Positions 1 to 4,994 of a stretch of DNA of 6,295 nt are shown in pieces. Position numbers and translations under genes: made by a program. The DNA is from Phycisphaerales bacterium UBA2266 (GTDB taxonomy: Bacteria; Planctomycetota; Phycisphaerae; Sedimentisphaerales; Anaerobacaceae). The stretch spans positions 3,271 through 9,565 of the forward strand of contig DDXG01000099.1 in assembly GCA_002347125.1 (NCBI GenBank), written 5' to 3'. Every line of letters starts with the position of its first letter. Position 1 is the stretch's first letter. The notes under the pieces are model-generated. The model was given only the letters and a program-made list of their open reading frames with translations, searched no databases and was not told where the DNA came from.

Positions 1-1569
1 GCCATGGACGGCGCCAGCAAGTTCATCCGCGGCGACGCCAAGGCCGGCATCATCATCACGCTCATCAACGTCATCGGCGGCATCGCCATGGGCTACTCGC
101 GGGCCATGCCGCTGGGCGATGCCGTCAGGACCTACTCGATTCTGTCCATCGGCGACGGCCTAGTCAGCCAGATCCCGTCCATGATCATCTCTATCAGCTC
201 GGGCTTCCTGGTCACCAAGATATCCTCCAAACACAGCGTCGGCCAGGACCTCAGCCGACAGTTCATGAACACCGCCGAACCCTACACCATCGCCTCCTTC
301 ATCATCGCCGGCATGGCCCTGGTGCCGGGCCTGCCCAAAATACCGTTCCTGCTGCTGGCCGCCGGCGCTGCCGCCGTGGGCCGCACCCTCGGCCGTCACG
401 AAAGAGACCAGCAGGCCCACAAGCAGCACGCCCCAAAGACAGAGACCGACAAGCAACCCGTCGAGGAGTTGCTCGAGGTCGATCGCATCTCCGTCCAGGT
501 CGGCGTCAGGCTTATCAGCATGGTCGACCCGGCCCGCAACAGCGCCATCTTCGACCGTATCGGCGCCCTGCGGCGGCGGTTCGCCCAAGAGCTGGGAATC
601 ATTATGCCCCTCGTCCGCCTTCGCGACGACATCAGCCTCGAGCCGACCGTCTATCGCATCCGGCTGGCCGACCAACCCGTGGCCCAGGGACGACTCGAAC
701 CGGAGATGTTCCTGGCCATGGACTCCGGAGCCGCCAGGGAGAAAGTCAACGGTATCGAGACGACCGAGCCGGTCTACGGCCTCAAGGCCCTCTGGGTCAC
801 CGCCGCCGACAAGGAACGGGCGGAACTCGCCGGCTACACCGTGATCGACCCGGAATCCGTCTTCATCACGCACCTGTCCGAGACCCTCCGACGGCACGCC
901 GACGAGCTGCTCACCCGCGAGGACGTGCAACTCCTGGTCGACCGATTGCGGAAGGCCCAGCCCTCCCTCATCGGAGAGATCGTCGGCGCCGAGGGGCAGG
1001 TCTCCATGGGTCTGCTGCAGCGAGTCCTCAAGAACCTCCTGCGTGAGGGCATTCCCATCCGCGAACTGACGAGCATCCTCGAAGCCCTCGGGGAGCACGC
1101 CCCCCGAACCAAGAATACCACCGCCCTGACCGAACTGGTCAGAAAGTCCCTGCATCGCACCATCACCCAACAGTATAAGGACGATCGCGGCCGGATCGCG
1201 GCCATCACTCTCGATCCGGCCTTCGAACATCAGGCGGTTGCCGCCCTGCGCCAGGAGGGCGATGATCTGTCGCTGGCGCTGTCCGCCGAGAAGGCTATGG
1301 ATATGGCCCGGCAGATCGTCGCGGCTTGGAAGAAGGTCATGGAACAGGGGCTGGACAAGGTCGTGCTGCTCTGCGACGCACGCCTCCGCTCGACGCTGGC
1401 CTCCATGCTCGGTCGGATGGCCCCGTTGCTGCCGGTGGTGGCTTACGATGAACTGGTGTTGGGCACGGATGTCGAACCCGTCCAGACGGTGCGGATCGCC
1501 GCCGGCGAGGCATCGAACGCCCTGACGACAAGACATGAACATGAAAAAGAACTGGTCGCCGCATTGTAG
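1..1569 (+). CDS. flhA: Flagellar biosynthesis protein FlhA, 5'-truncated by the window edge
   Basis: FlhA is the inner-membrane export-gate component of the flagellar type III secretion apparatus; its cytoplasmic domain docks chaperone-substrate complexes. The reading frame is open from base 1, and the 521 residues after the first in-window Met begin with the family's MDGASKFIRGDAKAG stretch. A full FlhA is about 690-700 residues, so roughly the first 180 residues, including the FHIPEP signature region, lie upstream. Hydrophobic segments at about residues 15-35, 45-72 and 93-126 are the last membrane helices. Residues from about 150 onward form the cytoplasmic domain, with recognisable family stretches such as PLVRLRDD, GYTVIDPESVFITHLSE and the near-C-terminal VVAYDELV. 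The internal ATG at base 4 is not the true start. Flagellar rather than virulence-type identity is supported by fliA lying just downstream. The stop is followed by a 60-nt gap before the next gene. Confidence 0.97.
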   Translation, partial: AMDGASKFIRGDAKAGIIITLINVIGGIAMGYSRAMPLGDAVRTYSILSIGDGLVSQIPSMIISISSGFLVTKISSKHSVGQDLSRQFMNTAEPYTIASFIIAGMALVPGLPKIPFLLLAAGAAAVGRTLGRHERDQQAHKQHAPKTETDKQPVEELLEVDRISVQVGVRLISMVDPARNSAIFDRIGALRRRFAQELGIIMPLVRLRDDISLEPTVYRIRLADQPVAQGRLEPEMFLAMDSGAAREKVNGIETTEPVYGLKALWVTAADKERAELAGYTVIDPESVFITHLSETLRRHADELLTREDVQLLVDRLRKAQPSLIGEIVGAEGQVSMGLLQRVLKNLLREGIPIRELTSILEALGEHAPRTKNTTALTELVRKSLHRTITQQYKDDRGRIAAITLDPAFEHQAVAALRQEGDDLSLALSAEKAMDMARQIVAAWKKVMEQGLDKVVLLCDARLRSTLASMLGRMAPLLPVVAYDELVLGTDVEPVQTVRIAAGEASNALTTRHEHEKELVAAL

Positions 1570-1629
1570 CGGCAGGGACGGCCCTAAAGATCCGTCCGCT
1601 GGACATGGCAATACAGGAGAACAACAATC

Positions 1630-1875
1630 GTGCCTATTGACGTTCGTTCCACGGCGGTGACCCTTGGGGCACTGGGCTTCTTCGTGCTTGGCCTCGTGGG
1701 CTGGCTCAACGGCCTCTGCCCCATCGTATGCTGCAAGCGGGCCCTGATCGGCGCCGCCGCGGCCTACGCCGTCGCCACCGTCGCCGCCCGCGCCGTCAAC
1801 GCCATCCTGATCGACGCCATGGCCGCCAGGCAGGCTGAAGAAGAAATGCGGTCGGACAATGACGACGGAAACTAA
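1630..1875 (+). CDS. Small two-helix membrane protein between flhA and fliA
   Basis: An 81-residue protein that I do not recognise as a named family. It starts at GTG, preceded by a good ribosome binding site (AGGAGA, 1615-1620, nine bases upstream). Two hydrophobic segments are visible, about residues 8-29 and 38-62, separated by a short cysteine-bearing turn (CPIVCCKR). The tail from residue 66 is strongly acidic and polar (AEEEMRSDNDDG). The layout suggests a hairpin in the inner membrane with a cytoplasmic tail, though topology is inferred. Its last 17 bases overlap the start of fliA in another frame, which suggests translational coupling. It occupies the place where flhF and flhG stand in many flagellar clusters, but shares no visible GTPase or ATPase motif with them. 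A link to flagellar export or assembly is inference from position only. Confidence 0.75.
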   Translation: MPIDVRSTAVTLGALGFFVLGLVGWLNGLCPIVCCKRALIGAAAAYAVATVAARAVNAILIDAMAARQAEEEMRSDNDDGN

Positions 1876-2665
1876 GGACACTCCGACACCAACAGCCGAA
1901 AGCCCCCAGACGGAATGTACGCATCTGCGGACCGCCGCCAAGCGGGCCTACGACAGTCAGAATCCGCGCGGCATCGGTGACGACCAGATCGAACAATACC
2001 TGCCGATGGTCCACAAGATCGTCCAGCGCGTCGTTGGCTATCTCAAGCCGCCGTTGTCCTATGAAGACCTCGTCTCGGCTGGCGTTGTCGGACTCGTCAA
2101 GGCCGCACATGACTACGACCCCTCACGCGAGGCCCAGTTCACAACCTACGCCTACTTGCGCATCAAAGGCGCCATTCTCGACGAACTGCGAGGCTGGTCC
2201 TTCGTCCCGGCCGCCGTGAACAAGCACATCCGAACCGCCCTCCAGACAAGCCAGGAAATCGCGGAGAAGACCGGCGAGACCCCGACCGATGAGGAACTCG
2301 CCCGAACGCTCGGGATCAGTCTGGACGAATTGTACGAGGCCTACAAAGGCGCCCGCGCCAGACAGTTCCTGTCCATCGACGGCGACGACAGCGGCGACAG
2401 CCCTCTCGGGGCGCTGCTGGCCGCCGCCGGCACCGATAGCCCGGATGCCGGCCTCGAAAAGGCTGAACTGCTCGATACCCTCGCCCAGGCCATTTCTCGC
2501 CTCAGCGAACGCCAGCGCCAGGTCGTCATCCTCTACTACCAGCAACAACTGACCATGAAACAGATTGCGGAGGTCTTCGATATCACCGAATCGCGCGTCA
2601 GCCAGTTGCACGCCGGCGCACTGTTCAACCTGTCCGTCAAACTGAGGCAATGGAACGATGGATAG
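1859..2665 (+). CDS. fliA: RNA polymerase sigma factor, FliA/WhiG (sigma-28) family
   Basis: This 268-residue sigma factor should direct RNA polymerase to late flagellar promoters (flagellin, motor, chemotaxis). Region 2 spans about residues 41-115: YLPMVHKIVQRVV, then LSYEDLVSAGVVGLVKAAHDYDP and the region 2.3-2.4 stretch FTTYAYLRIKGAILDELR. The following WSFVPAAVNKHIR matches the FliA pattern in which a V-P dipeptide follows the DELR block. Region 3 is around 130-165 (ETPTDEELARTLGISLDEL). Region 4 is about 205-262, with LSERQRQVVILYY and the helix-turn-helix TMKQIAEVFDITESRVSQLH. There is no region 1.1, and the length is typical of the family. The roughly 40-residue N-terminal extension is low-complexity (Thr/Pro/Glu-rich). 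The start overlaps the upstream gene and has only a weak Shine-Dalgarno sequence, so coupled translation is likely. The stop overlaps the next gene by eight bases. Confidence 0.95.
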   Translation: MTTETKDTPTPTAESPQTECTHLRTAAKRAYDSQNPRGIGDDQIEQYLPMVHKIVQRVVGYLKPPLSYEDLVSAGVVGLVKAAHDYDPSREAQFTTYAYLRIKGAILDELRGWSFVPAAVNKHIRTALQTSQEIAEKTGETPTDEELARTLGISLDELYEAYKGARARQFLSIDGDDSGDSPLGALLAAAGTDSPDAGLEKAELLDTLAQAISRLSERQRQVVILYYQQQLTMKQIAEVFDITESRVSQLHAGALFNLSVKLRQWNDG

Positions 2666-2867
2666 CAACGACTACAACATGATCAAACCCCTGCAACACG
2701 TCGGCCCGCTGACCGCCATCGACCGCCGCAACAAACGACGCAAGGACCAAGGCGGATCTCGTCCCAACCCAGATGCGCGCAGACCACAGAAAGATGAATC
2801 CGACGAAGCCGCCGCTGCGCGCAACAGTGCCGCCGCGGATGCTCCACGGATTGACTACCAGGCGTAG
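2658..2867 (+). CDS. Small basic hypothetical protein coupled to fliA
   Basis: A 69-residue protein of unknown family. The ATG lies inside the last codons of fliA (8-base overlap), with GAGG at 2644-2647 as a plausible ribosome binding site, so translation is probably coupled to fliA. The N-terminus (IKPLQHVGPLTAIDRRNKRR) is followed by a long Lys/Arg/Asp/Ala-rich stretch that looks disordered, and the protein ends in RIDYQA. From general memory, small proteins of this build (short hydrophobic N-terminal motif, charged linker, C-terminal hydrophobic-I-D motif) occur beside fliA in other flagellar operons. I cannot verify that here and no function can be assigned. It has no membrane segment, signal peptide or cysteine. 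Its low-complexity content leaves some doubt, but its placement argues for a real gene. Confidence 0.65.
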   Translation: MDSNDYNMIKPLQHVGPLTAIDRRNKRRKDQGGSRPNPDARRPQKDESDEAAAARNSAAADAPRIDYQA

Positions 2868-2901
2868 CCGGCAGTGGCCGGGTGAAAAGGACACCGACAC
2901 A

Positions 2902-3192
2902 ATGCACAAGGCAACAGGCCATATTCTCAAAAGCGAAACCTTCAAGGTCGGCGGCAGCCGGCGGATCGATCTGACGCCGTCGGGTCGGGTGATGTCCGCG
3001 GGAAACCCCTCGTCCGAGCCCCCGGCCCCGGCCCAGGCCCACGTGGTCGAACGGCACCCGCAATATGCGGTCGTTGAGGTCACGTGCGCCTGCGGGTCAA
3101 AGATGTATGTCCGATGCGACTATGCCCGCACCGCCCAGGCGGACGCACCCGAACCCCCTGAGTCGGTCCCTACGGGTCAAAACCCTCAGTAA
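2902..3192 (+). CDS. Small hypothetical protein with a CxCG-x6-C motif
   Basis: A 96-residue protein that I do not recognise. I chose the ATG at 2902 because AAAGGA (2886-2891) lies ten bases upstream. The in-frame extension back to 2773 would overlap the previous gene and has unusual composition. The N-terminal 30 residues (HILKSETFKVGGSRRIDLTP) look like a short ordered segment, followed by a Pro/Ala-rich linker at about 36-46. A second ordered block reads YAVVEVTCACGSKMYVRCDY, with cysteines at 62, 64 and 72. Three cysteines in C-x-C-G-x6-C spacing suggest half a zinc site, or one completed by a histidine or a partner protein; this is inference. The tail is Pro/Glu-rich and probably disordered. 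It lies 34 bases after the previous gene and 21 before the lipoprotein gene, in the same run as fliA. Confidence 0.7.
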   Translation: MHKATGHILKSETFKVGGSRRIDLTPSGRVMSAGNPSSEPPAPAQAHVVERHPQYAVVEVTCACGSKMYVRCDYARTAQADAPEPPESVPTGQNPQ

Positions 3193-3200
3193 TCAGGACT

Positions 3201-3204
3201 GGAG
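3201..3204 (+). promoter_or_regulatory. Ribosome binding site that selects the lipoprotein start at 3214
   Basis: GGAG directly abuts an in-frame ATG at 3205, leaving no spacer, but sits nine bases before the second in-frame ATG at 3214. The second ATG is therefore the likely start, giving a conventional signal peptide beginning MRTNIRW. Confidence 0.6.
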
Positions 3205-3213
3205 ATGTTTACC

Positions 3214-3744
3214 ATGAGAACAAATATACGATGGATGCCAATAGTCGTGACGACGCTGCTGCTGGCGGCGTTCGCCGGGTGCAATGAGTCCCGCACGGCC
3301 GGCCCCGCACCTCGAACCGATACAAACCTGCAGCCGGTCCCCGCCGACCAGAACGCGCGTTTTCATCAGACCGAGCCAACCGGCAAAACCGCCGTGGAAT
3401 CCGCCGTGGAATTGTCCAGGGAGCACGCCAAACTCGCTGAGGAAATGGTCGCCCTCAGAGAACTCAGCAGGCAACTACAAACCGAAAACGCCGACCTCAG
3501 CGGGAAGCTCGCGGAATCGCAGGGCCAGTTGCAGAAGACCCGTCAGGAACTCAACGAAGCCAACGACCTGCTGATCGAAATGCGAACTGAACTGAATAAC
3601 TGGAAGAGCGACGTTATCGGGTTTCGAGATGAGATGCGGGATGCCGAGCGGGCCCAACTCGAGGCTCTGTTGAAGATACTGACCATCCTTGGCGGCGAGG
3701 TCCGCACCCAGACCGCACAGTCTGCCAACCCGGCCCTGCCGTAG
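3214..3744 (+). CDS. Coiled-coil lipoprotein in the flagellar operon
   Basis: A 176-residue predicted lipoprotein. The start at 3214 is preferred over 3205 on ribosome-binding-site spacing. Residues 1-22 form a signal peptide: Arg residues at 2 and 6, hydrophobic core VVTTLLLAAF, and a lipobox ending FAGC with lipidated Cys23. The +2 residue is Asn, not Asp, which under the E. coli Lol rule would favour the outer membrane. After a polar linker (about 24-58), residues 60-150 are rich in Leu, Glu, Gln and Lys with heptad-like leucine spacing (ELSREHAKLAEEMVALREL, then ENADLSGKLAESQGQLQK), indicating a long coiled coil. A hydrophobic patch (LLKILTILGGEV) lies near the end. No catalytic motif is visible. 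A perfect 12-base tandem duplication lies at the start of the coil. Its place between fliA and a CsgG/LpoB-like lipoprotein gene suggests a periplasmic structural or spacer role, possibly in motility; this is inference. Confidence 0.85.
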   Translation: MRTNIRWMPIVVTTLLLAAFAGCNESRTAGPAPRTDTNLQPVPADQNARFHQTEPTGKTAVESAVELSREHAKLAEEMVALRELSRQLQTENADLSGKLAESQGQLQKTRQELNEANDLLIEMRTELNNWKSDVIGFRDEMRDAERAQLEALLKILTILGGEVRTQTAQSANPALP

Positions 3745-3771
3745 GATTAGACCCACCGCCTTGTGATAACG

Positions 3772-3776
3772 AAGGA
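3772..3776 (+). promoter_or_regulatory. Ribosome binding site that selects the lipoprotein start at 3784
   Basis: AAGGA lies seven bases before the ATG at 3784 but only one base before the in-frame ATG at 3778. A further in-frame GTG at 3763 lies upstream of it. The spacing favours 3784. Confidence 0.6.
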
Positions 3777-3783
3777 TATGCCC

Positions 3784-4458
3784 ATGAAACCGCTGCCATC
3801 CAGACATACCGATCGCACCCGCAGGCGGTCTCGACGGCTTTGTATCATCGCCGTGACGACTTCATGCCTCAGCCTGTTTTCCGGCTGCCAGGAGTCCGTC
3901 GGCGTTCCCCCCGGCAGCTACTACATCAATCCCGCCAGGCCCCCGGCCGCCGTCGGGAAGGTGGCGCTGCTGGAACCCGCCAACCATTCAGACTACAACG
4001 GCATTTCCAGCGACGTGACGCAGGCCCTGTACAAGGCCATCCAAAGACGCCAGTTGTTCAGCCTGACCCTGCTCGACAGCCGCCATCCGGTAATGACGAT
4101 GCTCGGTCCCAATCGCGACGCGTCCTACAGCCTCAAACAACTCGCCGACATTCAGGACGCCTGCAAGTGCGACGCCGTGCTCATGGGATCCGTCGTCCAG
4201 TACAAACCCTATCCGCATCTGAACCTGGTTCTGCGGCTCAAGCTCATAGACCTGTCCGACGGCCAACTCATCTGGGCGACCGAACAGGTCTGGGACAGCA
4301 CCGACAGCGAAATCCACAAACGAATCCGTGCGTACGCAAGAAGGCAACTGACCTCCGACACTCCCACCTTGCAGGAACAGATGATCACGGTCAGCCCCTT
4401 GGCGTTCATCGCCTTCGCCGCCCACGAAACGGCTCAAACGCTTGCGCCGGAGAAATAG
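3784..4458 (+). CDS. CsgG/LpoB/FlgO-like lipoprotein
   Basis: A 224-residue predicted lipoprotein. The start at 3784 is set by AAGGA seven bases upstream. The signal peptide is long, with a very basic n-region (RTRRRSRR), a short hydrophobic core and a lipobox FSGC (Cys35, followed by Gln). The mature part resembles the periplasmic alpha/beta fold shared by CsgG, LpoB, the GNA1162 group and the vibrio flagellar protein FlgO. It has a first strand VGKVALLEPAN (57-67) and a helix with SDVTQALYKAIQRRQLFSLTLLD (76-98). Then come CDAVLMGSVVQYKPY (129-143) and LVLRLKLIDLSDGQLIWATEQVWD (148-171), the classic 'duty to report an origin, then parallel strand' pattern of the family. The C-terminal VSPLAFIAFAAHETAQTL looks like an amphipathic helix. 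These proteins are generally envelope lipoproteins that build or activate envelope machines; a role at the flagellar outer ring or in peptidoglycan synthesis is inference from context. It lies 39 bases after the coiled-coil lipoprotein gene. Confidence 0.8.
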   Translation: MKPLPSRHTDRTRRRSRRLCIIAVTTSCLSLFSGCQESVGVPPGSYYINPARPPAAVGKVALLEPANHSDYNGISSDVTQALYKAIQRRQLFSLTLLDSRHPVMTMLGPNRDASYSLKQLADIQDACKCDAVLMGSVVQYKPYPHLNLVLRLKLIDLSDGQLIWATEQVWDSTDSEIHKRIRAYARRQLTSDTPTLQEQMITVSPLAFIAFAAHETAQTLAPEK

Positions 4459-4489
4459 GGCGGCAACAGAATCTGGAAAGGGCCCCGCT

Positions 4490-4750
4490 ATGCTTGAGAG
4501 AATTGACGCCGGCCAGGGCATCAGCAGCGTAACGGTCGGCCCGCCGTGCAACCGAGGCGGCGCGACTCACGCCCACGTAACGGCCGGGGCCGACGCCGAC
4601 GCGGAACTCGTCTCCCGCATCAACCTGACGGCGCCGCCCGAAGATCCGCGAATCGTCCGTCGAGTTCGCCGGATGATCGTCGGCGGCCAACTCGACAACG
4701 CCGAGAACAGCCGCCAGGCGGCACGCAACATTCTCGCCTTGGGCGTGTGA
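4490..4750 (+). CDS. Possible anti-sigma-28 factor, FlgM-like
   Basis: An 86-residue protein starting at ATG 4490, with a GAAAGGG ribosome binding site at 4476-4482. The frame extends back to 4442, but only by an Arg-rich, unlikely N-terminus. The first half is polar, Gly/Ala-rich and probably disordered. The C-terminal half, DPRIVRRVRRMIVGGQLDN then AENSRQAARNIL, resembles the helical sigma-binding end of FlgM: Asp-x-Arg, two turns of basic/hydrophobic helix, a short Gly-containing turn, then a second helix ending in a hydrophobic pair. FlgM typically shows I-x-x-G-x-Y at the turn, and here it is I-V-G-G-Q-L. FlgM binds and silences sigma-28 until it is exported after hook completion. Finding fliA four genes upstream in the same run supports the idea, but the similarity is short and judged by eye, so the symbol is withheld. 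The alternative is an unrelated small helical protein. Confidence 0.55.
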   Translation: MLERIDAGQGISSVTVGPPCNRGGATHAHVTAGADADAELVSRINLTAPPEDPRIVRRVRRMIVGGQLDNAENSRQAARNILALGV

Positions 4751-4763
4751 ACTTGTGTGAACC

Positions 4764-4967
4764 GTGAAGATCATCGCTCAATGCCCGGAATGCCGAACCC
4801 CCCGACGCCTTGATGCCGGCGCCGCCGACCGACGGATTCGCTGTGCAGAATGCGGTCGCTTGTTCAAAGTGCCCAGCCTGCAAGAGCTTGAGCATGCTCT
4901 CGTGGTCCTCGAACGAGCCGACGGTGCCACGATTCATGTGGATGAGAAGGGCAGAGCCTACGCCTAG
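4764..4967 (+). CDS. Small zinc-ribbon protein (CxxC-x16-CxxC)
   Basis: A 67-residue protein with two CxxC knuckles: Cys7/Cys10 (QCPECR) and Cys27/Cys30 (RCAECGRLFKVP). This is the pattern of the MJ0042-type zinc ribbon common at the N-terminus of many bacterial proteins; here it stands almost alone. The second half (ELEHALVVLERADGATIHVDEKGRAYA) looks like a helix followed by a small beta segment. The start is the GTG at 4764: an in-frame stop at 4758 bars any earlier start, and no purine-rich ribosome binding site is visible. It lies 13 bases after the FlgM-like gene, so reinitiation after that gene's stop is likely. A DNA-, RNA- or protein-binding role is possible; none can be assigned. It is the last gene of the plus-strand run. 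Confidence 0.75.
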   Translation: MKIIAQCPECRTPRRLDAGAADRRIRCAECGRLFKVPSLQELEHALVVLERADGATIHVDEKGRAYA

Positions 4968-4988
4968 CCGCCGGGATCCCCTGGCGGC
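4967..4988 (+). terminator. GC hairpin between converging genes, possible bidirectional terminator
   Basis: GCCGCCGGG (4967-4975) pairs with CCTGGCGGC (4980-4988) around an ATCC loop: nine base pairs, eight of them G-C and one a G-T wobble. It begins on the last base of the zinc-ribbon stop codon and ends six bases before the stop of the minus-strand gene. No T-tract follows on either strand, so it is not a textbook intrinsic terminator, but its position between two convergent genes fits a terminator or transcript-stabilising hairpin. Confidence 0.5.
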
Positions 4989-4994
4989 CGGTGC

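Noticed and set aside
160..1941. A 593-codon open frame on the minus strand
   Set aside because: It lies antisense to flhA, the small membrane protein gene and the start of fliA. Its translation is a Gly/Asp/His/Gln-rich shadow of the GC-rich third positions, with no recognisable domain.
2773..2901. N-terminal extension of the CxCG protein back to an ATG at 2773
   Set aside because: It overlaps most of the previous gene and has shadow-like composition; a proper ribosome binding site precedes the ATG at 2902.
3096..3120. A sigma-28-like promoter (TCAAAG ... CCGAT) before the lipoprotein genes
   Set aside because: The spacing between the two elements is several bases shorter than the usual sigma-28 spacer, and it lies inside coding sequence.
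3784..3888. Twin-arginine (Tat) signal in the CsgG/LpoB-like lipoprotein
   Set aside because: RRRSRRLCII contains paired arginines but lacks the usual F-L-K part of the motif; a long basic Sec-type lipoprotein signal is the simpler reading.
3840..4532. A 230-codon plus-strand frame over the CsgG/LpoB-like gene
   Set aside because: It is out of frame with a well-supported lipoprotein, has a very Arg/Gln/Pro-rich shadow composition, and shows no signal peptide or domain.
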